Below, in pieces: positions 51,709 through 62,320 of a stretch of 64,000 bases of DNA. Under the pieces are notes generated by a model that saw nothing but the letters and a program-made list of their open reading frames with translations, was not told the DNA's origin and did not search any database. The position numbers and the translations under genes were made by a program. The DNA comes from Balneola sp. (GTDB lineage Bacteria > Bacteroidota > Rhodothermia > Balneolales > Balneolaceae). Position 1 is the stretch's first letter. The number at the start of each line of letters is the position of its first letter. The stretch lies in the NCBI GenBank assembly GCA_002696035.1, contig NZQV01000010.1, positions 558,001-622,000 of the forward strand, written 5' to 3'.

Positions 51709-53445
51709 ATGCCAGAAATATTTATAGACGGACAACGATACGAATTTGAGGAAGGCGACGACCGTGGTGTTCTTCAGTTCATTTTGGATCAGGGCAAAGA
51801 AGTCCCCTTCTTTTGTTACCATCCAGCAATGAGTGCTCCGGCCAACTGCCGGCAGTGTTTTGTGAAAGCGGGTACTCCTGTCAAAGACAGGGAAACCGGT
51901 GAATTTGAACTTGATGAGAACGGCGAGCGTAAGATCAGATGGTTTCCCAAAATGCAGACTTCCTGCTCTTTGGGAATGCAGGATGGAATGGTCGTTAAAA
52001 CTCAAGAATCTGATGAAGATGTAGCCCGAGCTCAAAAGGATACCATGGAGCTTATCCTCATCAATCACCCACTTGATTGTCCGATTTGTGATCAGGCCGG
52101 TGAATGTCCGCTGCAAATCCAGACCTACAAATATGGCCCTGAAGGCAGTCGGTTTGAGGTAAAGAAACAGCATAAGCCTAAGCGGGTTGAACTTGGTCCA
52201 CGAGTAACTTTAGATGCTGAACGTTGCATTAACTGTACCCGCTGTGTTCGTTTTACTGACGAAATCAGCGAATCTCATCAGCTTACAATCGTACAACGTG
52301 GAGACAAGAATTACCCTATAGCGGCACCAGGACGCGAATTTAATGACCCTTATTCATTGAATACAGTGGACATTTGTCCGGTTGGCGCACTCACCTCTAC
52401 CGATTTCAGATTCAAAGCCCGCGTTTGGGAAATGAATCAAACCCCAAGTATCGATATAACCGGCGGCAAAGGAACCAACGTTGATCTTTGGACCCGTGAT
52501 AACCTCATCATGAGAATCACTCCACGCTTTAATGGTGAAGTAAATGACCACTGGATGCCGGATGCAGGACGAGAAGCATATAAGCGTTTCAATGAAAACC
52601 GAATTTCCCGACCTGCGATCAAATTGGATGGCGACAATCAGTCCAAAACATCCTGGAACAATGCCATCGAGACGTTTGCTGAGACGCTGGAATCTCACAA
52701 ACCTGAAGATGTACTGGTGATCGGCAGTCCTCATGCATCCGTTGAAGAGAACTTCGCATTAATGAAAGTCTTCAACCTCTGGGGCGTTAACAACTTCAAA
52801 TTTGCCCCGCATATTGAAGAAGGTGCCGGAGATGGATTTTTAATTACCGACGATCAGGCGCCAAATACCAGTGGTGTTAAACTATTGGGATACGAAGAAA
52901 GCAACGACCTTTCATCAGAAGTATCTGATGCAGAGATCGTTATTATGCTTTCAGATGAACTTATTGACCGGGGCACTCTATCAAAAGAAGATCTGAAAGG
53001 TAAATTCAGCATTCTCCTTTCTACCAACGAATGTGAGACTGCCGCTGTTGTCGACTTGGTGATTCCGGTTACCTGTATCGCTGAACATGCCGCAAGTTAT
53101 GTGAATGTAGAAGGTCGTATTCAGCGCTCCTTCCCCGCAAAAGAAACCAAATACAAAGATCGAAGCCTTGACCTTGAAATGAATCAGGGACGACTGGATC
53201 GCTTCGGTACCAACTTTGATAACTGGGTAACCGAAGAAAACAAAGTGGACTGTGTACCGGCCTGGGAGATCATGAATCAACTAGCTGACCGCATGGGACT
53301 TGAAGTTAAATTTGGCCAAAGTCGGGAAATCATGGAAGAAATTGCCGGTTCAAATCCCGCTTTTGAGAATGTAAGTTACGAGCGAATGGATAACGAAATG
53401 GGCATCAACCTTAATACTTCAAACAAACAAGAGGCTACTGCATAA
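51709..53445 (+). CDS. nuoG: NADH-quinone oxidoreductase subunit G
   Basis: The 578-residue 75-kDa-type subunit with several Fe-S clusters. Cysteines are visible in PFFCYHPAMSAPANCRQCF ([2Fe-2S]), SCSLGMQDGM, LDCPICDQAGECPL (with upstream His for N5), and CINCTRCVRF...DICPVGAL ([4Fe-4S]). The remaining part is a shortened molybdopterin-oxidoreductase-like domain. It is shorter than E. coli NuoG (908 residues) but without a frameshift; all Fe-S motifs are intact. Confidence 0.93.
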   Translation: MPEIFIDGQRYEFEEGDDRGVLQFILDQGKEVPFFCYHPAMSAPANCRQCFVKAGTPVKDRETGEFELDENGERKIRWFPKMQTSCSLGMQDGMVVKTQESDEDVARAQKDTMELILINHPLDCPICDQAGECPLQIQTYKYGPEGSRFEVKKQHKPKRVELGPRVTLDAERCINCTRCVRFTDEISESHQLTIVQRGDKNYPIAAPGREFNDPYSLNTVDICPVGALTSTDFRFKARVWEMNQTPSIDITGGKGTNVDLWTRDNLIMRITPRFNGEVNDHWMPDAGREAYKRFNENRISRPAIKLDGDNQSKTSWNNAIETFAETLESHKPEDVLVIGSPHASVEENFALMKVFNLWGVNNFKFAPHIEEGAGDGFLITDDQAPNTSGVKLLGYEESNDLSSEVSDAEIVIMLSDELIDRGTLSKEDLKGKFSILLSTNECETAAVVDLVIPVTCIAEHAASYVNVEGRIQRSFPAKETKYKDRSLDLEMNQGRLDRFGTNFDNWVTEENKVDCVPAWEIMNQLADRMGLEVKFGQSREIMEEIAGSNPAFENVSYERMDNEMGINLNTSNKQEATA

Positions 53446-54480
53446 ATGAGTACAGGTGGAATTGATATATTTGGATTATTATTTATACCAACCTGGGTAG
53501 CAGTTCTTGGATTGGGCGTTTTTACATGGCTGAATTCAGCGGCTATTCTGGTTTATGCAGAACGACGTATAGCGGGTTTAATTCAGAATCGTGTAGGACC
53601 AAACCGTACTGGTCCTGCTGGTCTTTTACAGCCCGTTGCTGACGTACTTAAGTTGCTTCTCAAAGAAGATGTAACTCCTTCGCAAGGTTTTAAAACCATT
53701 CATACCATTGCCCCATTGATTCCGGTGATCACTGCCTTTATGAGTGTTGCACTGATCCCATTTGGCGAAAATATTTATGTAACAGACATCAACGGAGGCG
53801 TGTTATTCATTCTTGCCATAGCCTCCCTTGGAGTTTATGGGGTTACCCTCGCCGGTTGGTCTTCAAATAGTAAGTATTCATTACTTGGTGGACTCCGTGC
53901 AGCTGCTCAGATGATCAGTTACGAATTACCGATGGGTATGGCTGTAGCCTCAGTTGTTTTGGTTGCCGGTTCGTTGAGCCTGGTTGAAATCGCTGCATCT
54001 CAAGAGTTTTTATGGAATGCATTTATCAATCCAATTGGTGCTATAATTTTCATTATTGCCGCCTTTGCTGAAGCCAACAGAACTCCTTTCGACTTAGTTG
54101 AAGCTGAACAGGAACTCGTGGGTGGATTTCATACAGAGTATTCAGGCATGAAATTTGGAATGTTCTTCCTGGCCGAATACATGCACGTATTTATTGGAAG
54201 TGTATTGATAACCACATTCTTCTTCGGAAGTTATCACCTCCCGTTTGCCGGATACTGGCTGCCGGAATTAAGTCCTATGGTAAAAGGAATTCTGGATGTA
54301 TCTGTTTTCATGGGTAAAGTGATGTTCTGGTGCTTTGTATTCATCTGGGTACGCTGGACCATCCCACGCTTCAAGTTTAATCAGGTTATGAAACTTGGAT
54401 GGGGACGACTTCTCCCACTTAGCATTCTTAACTTTGTATTGATAGCTTTAGGGATGTACGCGTACACCCACTGGTTATAA
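53446..54480 (+). CDS. nuoH: NADH-quinone oxidoreductase subunit H
   Basis: A 344-residue membrane subunit with about eight helices that helps form the quinone chamber. [37 protein letters not shown] and [38 protein letters not shown] are diagnostic. It starts one base after the stop of nuoG and is followed by a hairpin terminator, ending the transcription unit in this window. Confidence 0.97.
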   Translation: MSTGGIDIFGLLFIPTWVAVLGLGVFTWLNSAAILVYAERRIAGLIQNRVGPNRTGPAGLLQPVADVLKLLLKEDVTPSQGFKTIHTIAPLIPVITAFMSVALIPFGENIYVTDINGGVLFILAIASLGVYGVTLAGWSSNSKYSLLGGLRAAAQMISYELPMGMAVASVVLVAGSLSLVEIAASQEFLWNAFINPIGAIIFIIAAFAEANRTPFDLVEAEQELVGGFHTEYSGMKFGMFFLAEYMHVFIGSVLITTFFFGSYHLPFAGYWLPELSPMVKGILDVSVFMGKVMFWCFVFIWVRWTIPRFKFNQVMKLGWGRLLPLSILNFVLIALGMYAYTHWL

Positions 54481-54506
54481 GATCAACCCTTTTTTATTGA
54501 ATTATA

Positions 54507-54537
54507 AGCCAGGCTCAATCGAGTCTGGCTTTTTTTA
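54507..54537 (+). terminator. Rho-independent terminator after nuoH
   Basis: agccaggctc (54507-54516) pairs with gagtctggct (54521-54530), nine of ten bases, around a 4-base loop, followed by seven T. It lies 26 bases past the nuoH stop. Confidence 0.85.
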
Positions 54538-54637
54538 TTTATACCCTATCGCATTAAATGCCTAACCCCTTTATGCGATGTTCTCACAACGGCCACTCCC
54601 TTATCCTTCTGCTAACCAAAAACTAACCGGAGCCAAT

Positions 54638-55138
54638 ATGAGAACTCTAAAAACTATCCTCCTCTTTTTTAGTCTCTTTGCAATTACTTCCTGCACAATA
54701 TATGACAATAATGTGGAAGGCGAAGCAGATACCGTTTATACAAGCACCATCACTATACGCAGCAATGATTTTGAACATGAAGATGATTTCATTTCGGTAG
54801 CTGAATATGGCTGGGATAATCTGGATGAAGAGATGGTGGATCACGGAATGGTTCTGGGCTACATCCGATTTGAAGGAACCACGGCCTGGCAGGCGCTTCC
54901 CTTTTCCGTACCATTTGAAAATGACCTTGTAAACCTTCGCTTCTTTTTTGATATCAATAACTTTAGTTTGGTCATTGAAGGTGAGGTAGCTGGGAACAAC
55001 GAAGATAATGCTGATCTGTTTAACCGAGACCAACTCAGAGTGGTGGCGATCCCTCCTTCAGTCATAGTAAAAGCCAAAGGCATTGATTATCGGAACTATA
55101 ATCAAGTTGCTGAGTTATATGAAATAAAGAACCTTTAA
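54638..55138 (+). CDS. Hypothetical lipoprotein
   Basis: A 166-residue lipoprotein: MRTLKTILLFFSLFAITSC with lipobox Cys19. The body is a small beta-rich domain (TVYTSTITIRSNDF, EDDFISVAEYGWDN, VLGYIRFEGTTAWQALPFSVPFENDLVNLRFFF, LRVVAIPPSVIVKAKGIDYRNY). It is not recognised. ATG at 54638 is chosen over 54578 because it starts a lipoprotein signal and follows GGAG. The next gene, also exported, follows after 51 bases. Confidence 0.6.
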   Translation: MRTLKTILLFFSLFAITSCTIYDNNVEGEADTVYTSTITIRSNDFEHEDDFISVAEYGWDNLDEEMVDHGMVLGYIRFEGTTAWQALPFSVPFENDLVNLRFFFDINNFSLVIEGEVAGNNEDNADLFNRDQLRVVAIPPSVIVKAKGIDYRNYNQVAELYEIKNL

Positions 55139-55189
55139 ACCGTTGGTCTAAAAAGCAGAAAATCAGATCAACATAAAATCATATATACC

Positions 55190-55669
55190 ATGAATCTTAC
55201 TAAATTTGTTGGATTTACAACCTTAATAATTGGATTATCTTTTACAGCTCAGGCACAAACAACACCTGAAGCCGGCAGCTTTGGCATCAGAGCTAATGTT
55301 GGCGGACAAAACGCGATCGAGATCCCGTATATGTTGAATGAATCGTTTTCAATTGCACCGTATTTAGGCCTTAACGCTATTCAGGATGCAACCACTAATT
55401 TTTCATTTGGGGTGAGCCCACGCTTTTATATTGATGGAAACGAAGATATTTCAACCTATATAAATGGTAATCTGGGTTTCCAGAATACATCGTTCAGTAA
55501 TACCAACAGCTCTGCATTTGATGTAGACCTTGGAGTCGGATATGGTGCTGAATTCTTTTTCAATCCCTCCTTTAGTTTAAGTGGAGATGTAAACCTAAAC
55601 GCTCGCTTTGGCGATAATGCTAACGCACTAAGAACATCCGCTAGCGTAGCCGTTTCCTACTATTTCTAA
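55190..55669 (+). CDS. Small outer-membrane barrel-like protein
   Basis: A 159-residue protein with signal peptide MNLTKFVGFTTLIIGLSFTAQAQ and alternating strands ending in an aromatic residue (ASVAVSYYF), the pattern of an eight-stranded outer-membrane barrel. No known family is evident. Repeated Asn/Ser/Phe strands (GNLGFQNTSFSNTNSSAFDVDLGVGYGAEFFF) suggest surface loops. A terminator follows, so it may be an independent unit or in one with the lipoprotein upstream. Confidence 0.6.
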   Translation: MNLTKFVGFTTLIIGLSFTAQAQTTPEAGSFGIRANVGGQNAIEIPYMLNESFSIAPYLGLNAIQDATTNFSFGVSPRFYIDGNEDISTYINGNLGFQNTSFSNTNSSAFDVDLGVGYGAEFFFNPSFSLSGDVNLNARFGDNANALRTSASVAVSYYF

Positions 55670-55691
55670 ACACGGTCTAAATACTGCCTTT

Positions 55692-55725
55692 AAAAGCCAT
55701 TGAAGCACATTCAATGGCTTTTTTT
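55692..55725 (+). terminator. Rho-independent terminator after the small barrel gene
   Basis: aaaagccattga (55692-55703) pairs exactly with tcaatggctttt (55711-55722) around a 7-base loop; a run of nine T starts at 55719 and closes the signal at 55725 or just before. Confidence 0.85.
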
Positions 55726-55845
55726 ATGGGATAGCATTTAATGTTAATTTATTTTAATATTTGAAAATTAGATTATGCATTTGTAAATAGCATTAGGGAA
55801 AAAACCCACTTTATAAAACGACAAGTTGGCTCAGGATATAAGCAG

Positions 55846-58800
55846 ATGAAGAAGCTTCAAATTAGCAACATTTTTAAATTGTCGCCTACCCCTACTTCTA
55901 TAGTAGAAGCTAAAGAGCCAAAATTTCCGTTCGTTAAAGTGAATGATGCGTACTGTAGAATGACGCAGCGTTCTGAAGAAGAACTCCTTGGCAGGTCTCT
56001 TTTCGATACATTCCCGGCTAATCCAAATGAAAAGAAACCAACCGGACCAGATCGACTTTTATCCTCTTTTCAGAAAGTCATAAAAACGAAGAAAGAAGAT
56101 GAGCTTGGTACCATTCGGTATGATATTGTATTAGATGATGGCAATTTCAAAGAAGTTCACTGGCGGGTTGTGAATACGCCCATTCTTGATGAGCATGGTC
56201 AAGTCGCTTTCATTCTAAATTCTGCAACGCGGGTAACTGAGCAAATTTTGAGTCAGCGCATCTCCAACATGATGCTTGATAACAGCGAAGACAGCTTCAT
56301 TCTCATCGACGAGAACCTGAACATCAAAAATTTTAACCAACGATTCGCTCAAAACTACCAGAAGATTTTTGGGGAAGAAGTAATAGCTAACACTTCCATA
56401 CTAGACTATACCCTTCCCGGCCGGGGCGAAATTTTCCAGGAAACACACCAGCGTGTTCTTAAAGGGGAACGCATCGAAGACACGCTGCCGGTAGAAGCAA
56501 ATGACGGCCATATTTACTATTTCGATGTCAAATATAAACCCGCACGAGATGAAAATGATCAGATCGTAGGTTCATTTGTTTCCCTGATTGATAAAACCGA
56601 AGAGCGGAAAGCACAGAAAGCACTCGAAAGGAACGAAGCCAGATACCGCGCTTTGGTAGAAAATGGCAATGATGTGATCTTCATCGTTAAACCAGATGCA
56701 AGTACTACTTACATCTCTCCCTCCATAGAAAATGTACTTGGATACACGCAGGAAGAAGCCTACAAAAGGGATATGATGGAAACCGTACATCCTGATGATG
56801 TACATATCATATATCAGGACCTTCAAAAATCCTTAGAAAAGCCAGGCGTTCCCATTGAGGTAAGGCCAGCCAGAATGAAGCATAAAAACGGTGAGTATCG
56901 CTGGATGGAGGCAACTATCACCAATATGCTGCACGATCCGAACATAAACGGGATCATCGATAATTTTAGAGATATAACAGAGAAATTTGAATACCAGCGC
57001 CAGGTTGACGAAGCAAAAGAACAATATGAAAGTCTGATCAACACCATTGAAGGTATTTTTTGGGAAGCGGATGCGGATACCTTCATTTTCAACTACGTCA
57101 GTCCACAAACCAAAACAATGCTTGGGTATGAGCCTGAACAGTGGCTGGGATCCTCCGATTTCTGGAAGAATAAAATTCACCCTGAAGACCGTGAAAATGC
57201 AATTTCTTACTGTCACTATAAAACGCAGCAGGAAGAAAACCATTCTTTCGAATACCGCCTAGAGAAAAGTGACGGCTCTTACATCTGGATCCGGGATGTG
57301 GTTACAGTAACAACTGAACAAGGGAAACCCTCTACCCTTCGTGGGCTGATGATTGACATCACAGAAGAGAAAGTTCTCCGGAATAAACTGGATCAGGCAT
57401 ACCATCTCTCAAAGATCGGAACCTGGGAGTTAGACCTTGAACAAGAAAATTTGATCTGGAGTGATATCATAAAGAGACTGCATGAAGTAGATGCAGATTA
57501 TGAACCGGACATGGAATCCGCTATAAGCTTTTATAAAGAAGGCTGGAGCAGAGATAAAATAGATGAAGTCATTGACAAAGCTATCGAAGACGGTTCCTCT
57601 TTTGATGTTGAGCTGGAGATCGTTACAAATAAAGGCAGCGAACTTTGGGTTCGGGTAATTGGTGAACCTGAGTTCAAGGATGGAAAGTGTATTAGGATCT
57701 TTGGTACAACACAGGATATAACCCGACGGAAAACGCTTGAACAAGAGCTCGAAAAAGTTTACCAAATGGCGAAGATTGGTAACTGGGAAGTAGACTTGGT
57801 GAACAATACCTTGTATTGGTCGGATGTTGTAAAAGATACCTTTGAGACAGAACCTGATTTTAACCCGGATATTGAAACTGCCATCAATTTTTATACCGGA
57901 GGCGAAAACCGGGCAAAAATTACAAAAGCCCTTGAAGAGGCCCGGCTCAATGGAGAATCCTACGATCTTGAACTTCAGATCACCACCGCTAAAGATAATA
58001 CGAAGTGGATCCGTACAATTGGTCAGCCCGAATTTAAGGATGACGAATGTGTTCGTATTTATGGAACCACACAGGAAGTTACAGACCGGAAAATAGCCGA
58101 GATCGAGCTTAAGGAAACTAACACTTCCCTGGTGGAGCGCATTAAAGAACAGCTGTGTCTATACAACATCTCTAATCTCAATGAACAAGAACTTACAGTA
58201 CACGAGTTGGTTGAACAGGCCGTCAATATGATCCCAAACGGGTTTCAGTATTCCAGCCTCACAGAAGCTGAAGTAACTCTTAACGGACAAAAATATCAAA
58301 CCAAGGGATACTCTACCGAAAATAAGGGGCTGGTACTTACTCATTCCAACAACCGCCATAAAGATATTGAGATCGTCATCACTGTTGCTATAAGAGACAA
58401 GGAGCAACAAATTTCTGAGCTTGATAAAGTTGAGTTTCTGGATGAAGAACGAACACTTTTATCCGGAATAGCCAATCAGATCGCTCAAAAAGTCGATCAG
58501 ATACAAAAGCGGAAAGAACTTCAGAAGGCAGAGAAAAAATACCGCAATGTTGTGGAACACAGTACCAATATGTTCTATCAGCATGATACCGAAGGTGTAC
58601 TTAAATATGTGAGCCCACAGTCTGTTGAGTTCCTTGGATTTCCACCTGAAGAAACCATTCATAAGTGGACCGAATTTATCACCGATCATCCTCTGAATAG
58701 AAAAGGGGAAGCCCTGACACAGAAGGCCATTGAAACCGGTGAAATTCAGCCGCCTTACGAACTTCAGCTTAAGACTGGAGACGATCGTATTATTTGGGTT

Positions 58801-61800
58801 GAAGTGCATGAAGCCCCTTTGATTGAAGACGGAACCGTAACCGGTATTGTGGGGTCATTGACCGACATCACAGAGCGAAGGAAATATGAAGAGCAGCTTC
58901 AGGAAAGCCTGGAACGCTACGATTACGCAAGTAAGGCAACCCGTGATGCTATTTATGATTGGGACCTGGTCAATAACAGTCTCCACTGGGCAGAGGGATT
59001 CAAAAAGCTATTTGGCCACAACTATGGAGACGGTACATTCACCATTGAAAAGTACAACGAGTCTGTACATCCAGCCGATCGTGAGGAAGCTTTTGAGAAT
59101 CTTAAATTCACCCTCGCAGATTCTTCCCTGAATAAGTGGTCTTATGAGTATCGCTTCAGAAAGAATAATGGAGAATACGCCCACGTCCAGGAAAATGGAT
59201 ACATCATCCGGAATGAGGACGGTACCGCCATTCGAATGATCGGTGCACTGCGGGATATCACCGAAGATAAACAGGCCGAAATTCAAACCAAGCTACAGTA
59301 TCAGGTTGCCCAGTTTTTCAAAAACGAGGATCGACTTAACCCTATTTTGGATAATCTGCTCCACTATTTGGCAGAGTTTGAAAAATTTAACCTTGCAGAG
59401 ATCTGGCTGGTAAGCGGTACCGAAAGCCATCTGAATTTAATGTCCTTTTTTGCCCGGGATGCCATTGGCCGTCAGTTTTATGCTGAAAGTAAACAGATCA
59501 AGAAATTCAAGATTGGAGAAGGGTTGCCGGGTATAGCATGGAAAAATAACCGGATCGAAACCTGGGAAAACTTACCAAAGTCTGTTTCTTTTGTTCGTAG
59601 TAAGGCCGCAAAGCAAGCCGGACTTCAAACAGCCTCTGCCCTGCCTCTTTACCACAACGATGAGATCGTTGGGATCTTAGTGCTTGGAAGTGAAGAATCC
59701 GCCAAACAAGTCAAAACTAAAATTCATCCCTACGAGATCTTACAAGATTTTATAGGAGCGGAAATTCGACGAAAACAGCAAGAAGAAGAAATGCAGCTGT
59801 TGTTTGAAAGCTCACCTGATATTCTAGCGATTACGGCTCCGAACAAACACTTTGTGAAAGTGAATCCCGGTTTTTGTGAGATATTGGGATATAGTGAAGA
59901 CGAGCTGACCTCTCAGAATTTTGACCATTTTGTACACCCCGATGATGTGGACGGGACGCTCAAAGAATTTGATGACACTGTAACCGGACATCGTCACTCC
60001 AACAGCTACGTCAATCGCTGGATCACCAAGTCGGGAGAGATACGATATATCTCCTGGAGCTCCTCGGATGTTTTTGGGGAAGATGAATTTGTATTCTCAT
60101 TCGGAAGAGATGTAACAGACCGAAAGCTGGCAGAGCAAGAAATTGTTGAAGCCAATAAAAAACTAAAAACTGCACAAGAAATAGCGCAGCTGGGATATTG
60201 GGAACACGATCTGGAAACAGATGAGCTGTATTGGTCTGAAGAAGTATATAATATTTGGGGTTTACAGCCCGAAGATGAAGTTTTGACTATCGATCAGTTC
60301 AAAAAAAGCATTCACCCCGGAGATTTAGAACGGTTTGATAAAGAACAGGAGAATGCCTTATCAGGAGGAGGAGAAATAGACATTGAATACCGGATCTTAT
60401 TATCTGATGGCTCCGTGAAATGGGTGCATGAGATCGGAAATACAATAAGTGACAAAGATGGAAAAAACATTGCTTTTGAAGGCACGGTTCAGGATATCAC
60501 GGAAAAGAAGGAACTTGAGTTACTTCTCAAACAAACAAACCGGCTGGCTCTGGTTGGTAGTTGGGAAATAAAAATCCGGGATGAAGGAGATCACGTAATG
60601 TACTGGTCTGAGTTAACCCGTGACATCCTTGAAGTTGAAGAGGAATACGATCCAACCCTGACCGATGGTTTTGAATTCTACCAGGGCGAAAGCAAGGAAG
60701 TTATTGAAACAGTGGTTCAGGAAGCCATCGAAAATGGGACCCCATTCGACAAGGAACTTGAGATCTCAACACAAAAGGGAAACACAAAATATGTACGGTG
60801 TATTGGTCAGGCTGATATTATAGATGGAAAATGTGAGCGGCTATATGGAAGTATACAGGATATCACCGAACGGGTTAAAGCAGAAAAAGAACGGGTGCAG
60901 ATCCTGGAGAGTATATCTGATGCTTTTTATGCCCTGGATAATGACTGGAACTTCACCTACTTCAACAACGAAGCAGAGAGTTTGTTAAACCGGACTTCTG
61001 AGGATGTACTCGGTAAAAATATATGGGAAGAATTTCCGGAAACCGAAGGCACTGATGTTTACGAGCATTATAAAGAAGTGATCAAAAATCATACTTCCAA
61101 AACATTTGAGTATTACTCTCCTCCCATTGAACGGTGGCTGGAAGTTAGTGCTTACCCGCGTAAACAAGGACTTTCCGTATTTTTCAGAGATATCACAGAT
61201 CGAAAAGAAGCCGCCTTAAAGCTACAGGAAGCTTACGAAGAACGAGAAAATATTCTGCAGAGTATAGCCGATGGTTTCTTTACGTTAGACAGAGAATGGA
61301 ATGTCACCTATTGGAACCGGGCTGCAGAAATACTGCTTCAAACGCCAAAACAAGATATTATAGGGCAGAATTTGTGGGATGTATTTGAAGATGCAACCGA
61401 CCTGCCCTCCTACACTAACTATCACCGGGTGATGCACCAAAATATTCCGGTTACGTTCGAAGACTATTATGATTCCCTCGACAAATGGTTCGATATAAAT
61501 GCCTATCCCGCTGAAGATGGAATTTCGGTCTTCTTTAAAGACATCTCAGAAAACAAAAAAGCAAGACAAGCACTTGAGGAACTGAACTCAGAATTAGAGG
61601 TAAGAGCGCAGGAACTAGCTGCCTCCAATGCTGAACTCGAGCAATTTGCCTATGTAGCCTCACACGACCTGCAGGAGCCGCTACGAATGGTTAGCAGCTT
61701 TCTTACCCAGCTCGATAAAAAGTATGCGGATGAACTTGATGAAAAAGCCAATCAGTATATTCACTTTGCGGTAGATGGCGCCAAACGAATGCGTCAGATC

Positions 61801-62295
61801 ATTTTGGATCTGCTAAACTACTCTCGTCTTAATCAAGAAAAGAGCAGGCGGGAAAGTGTGGATCTTAACGTAGTTCTTAAAGATGTAAAAGCCCTTGAGC
61901 ACAACCATATTGAAGAAACCAATGCCCAGATAAGTGCTGATGATCTGCCTACCATAAACGCCAATCCAGGCCCAATTAAGCAACTGTTTCAAAACCTGAT
62001 CAATAACGCTATTAAGTATCAGGAATCAGGTAACCAACCAGTGGTAGAGATCAGCTATTTGGAAACCGACACCCATTGGGAATTTGCTGTTAAGGATAAT
62101 GGAATTGGGATCAATGAAGAATTTCAACACACCATCTTTCAGATCTTTCAGCGATTGCATACGCGCGATCAATATTCCGGAACGGGAATTGGCCTTGCTA
62201 TCTCAAAAAAGATCGTAGAGCGTCACGGTGGTCAAATATGGCTGGAATCAGAAGAAGGAAAAGGAAGTACCTTTAAATTTACCATCGCCAAATAG
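55846..62295 (+). CDS. Very large cytoplasmic multi-PAS/GAF histidine kinase
   Basis: A 2149-residue protein with no signal peptide or membrane helix. I count about thirteen PAS domains (near 10-135, 139-252, 264-380, 391-510, 518-630, 639-750, 897-1012, 1022-1142, 1315-1427, 1441-1554, 1566-1676, 1684-1787, 1801-1900) and two GAF-like regions (about 765-890 and 1150-1310). Many PAS units end in the DITE(R/K) or DVTDR linkers that precede PAC coiled coils. The kinase core has ASHDLQEPLR with His1940 and a complete HATPase (NNAIKYQ, DNGIGI, GTGIGLAIS). PAS5, PAS6 and PAS11 are close to one another, as are PAS12 and PAS13, so recent internal duplication is likely. Ligands are unknown. Confidence 0.9.
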   Translation: MKKLQISNIFKLSPTPTSIVEAKEPKFPFVKVNDAYCRMTQRSEEELLGRSLFDTFPANPNEKKPTGPDRLLSSFQKVIKTKKEDELGTIRYDIVLDDGNFKEVHWRVVNTPILDEHGQVAFILNSATRVTEQILSQRISNMMLDNSEDSFILIDENLNIKNFNQRFAQNYQKIFGEEVIANTSILDYTLPGRGEIFQETHQRVLKGERIEDTLPVEANDGHIYYFDVKYKPARDENDQIVGSFVSLIDKTEERKAQKALERNEARYRALVENGNDVIFIVKPDASTTYISPSIENVLGYTQEEAYKRDMMETVHPDDVHIIYQDLQKSLEKPGVPIEVRPARMKHKNGEYRWMEATITNMLHDPNINGIIDNFRDITEKFEYQRQVDEAKEQYESLINTIEGIFWEADADTFIFNYVSPQTKTMLGYEPEQWLGSSDFWKNKIHPEDRENAISYCHYKTQQEENHSFEYRLEKSDGSYIWIRDVVTVTTEQGKPSTLRGLMIDITEEKVLRNKLDQAYHLSKIGTWELDLEQENLIWSDIIKRLHEVDADYEPDMESAISFYKEGWSRDKIDEVIDKAIEDGSSFDVELEIVTNKGSELWVRVIGEPEFKDGKCIRIFGTTQDITRRKTLEQELEKVYQMAKIGNWEVDLVNNTLYWSDVVKDTFETEPDFNPDIETAINFYTGGENRAKITKALEEARLNGESYDLELQITTAKDNTKWIRTIGQPEFKDDECVRIYGTTQEVTDRKIAEIELKETNTSLVERIKEQLCLYNISNLNEQELTVHELVEQAVNMIPNGFQYSSLTEAEVTLNGQKYQTKGYSTENKGLVLTHSNNRHKDIEIVITVAIRDKEQQISELDKVEFLDEERTLLSGIANQIAQKVDQIQKRKELQKAEKKYRNVVEHSTNMFYQHDTEGVLKYVSPQSVEFLGFPPEETIHKWTEFITDHPLNRKGEALTQKAIETGEIQPPYELQLKTGDDRIIWVEVHEAPLIEDGTVTGIVGSLTDITERRKYEEQLQESLERYDYASKATRDAIYDWDLVNNSLHWAEGFKKLFGHNYGDGTFTIEKYNESVHPADREEAFENLKFTLADSSLNKWSYEYRFRKNNGEYAHVQENGYIIRNEDGTAIRMIGALRDITEDKQAEIQTKLQYQVAQFFKNEDRLNPILDNLLHYLAEFEKFNLAEIWLVSGTESHLNLMSFFARDAIGRQFYAESKQIKKFKIGEGLPGIAWKNNRIETWENLPKSVSFVRSKAAKQAGLQTASALPLYHNDEIVGILVLGSEESAKQVKTKIHPYEILQDFIGAEIRRKQQEEEMQLLFESSPDILAITAPNKHFVKVNPGFCEILGYSEDELTSQNFDHFVHPDDVDGTLKEFDDTVTGHRHSNSYVNRWITKSGEIRYISWSSSDVFGEDEFVFSFGRDVTDRKLAEQEIVEANKKLKTAQEIAQLGYWEHDLETDELYWSEEVYNIWGLQPEDEVLTIDQFKKSIHPGDLERFDKEQENALSGGGEIDIEYRILLSDGSVKWVHEIGNTISDKDGKNIAFEGTVQDITEKKELELLLKQTNRLALVGSWEIKIRDEGDHVMYWSELTRDILEVEEEYDPTLTDGFEFYQGESKEVIETVVQEAIENGTPFDKELEISTQKGNTKYVRCIGQADIIDGKCERLYGSIQDITERVKAEKERVQILESISDAFYALDNDWNFTYFNNEAESLLNRTSEDVLGKNIWEEFPETEGTDVYEHYKEVIKNHTSKTFEYYSPPIERWLEVSAYPRKQGLSVFFRDITDRKEAALKLQEAYEERENILQSIADGFFTLDREWNVTYWNRAAEILLQTPKQDIIGQNLWDVFEDATDLPSYTNYHRVMHQNIPVTFEDYYDSLDKWFDINAYPAEDGISVFFKDISENKKARQALEELNSELEVRAQELAASNAELEQFAYVASHDLQEPLRMVSSFLTQLDKKYADELDEKANQYIHFAVDGAKRMRQIILDLLNYSRLNQEKSRRESVDLNVVLKDVKALEHNHIEETNAQISADDLPTINANPGPIKQLFQNLINNAIKYQESGNQPVVEISYLETDTHWEFAVKDNGIGINEEFQHTIFQIFQRLHTRDQYSGTGIGLAISKKIVERHGGQIWLESEEGKGSTFKFTIAK

Positions 62296-62320
62296 AATAC
62301 ATTTTTTACAGATCTTGCTG

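Noticed and set aside
51709-53445. nuoG as a truncated or frameshifted gene
   Set aside because: All Fe-S cysteine motifs are present, the stop abuts nuoH directly, and a short NuoG is known in this broad group.
62228-62320. Earlier start of the membrane kinase
   Set aside because: It would overlap the end of the large kinase in another frame, with charged residues and no membrane helix; the ATG at 62321 precedes the first helix.
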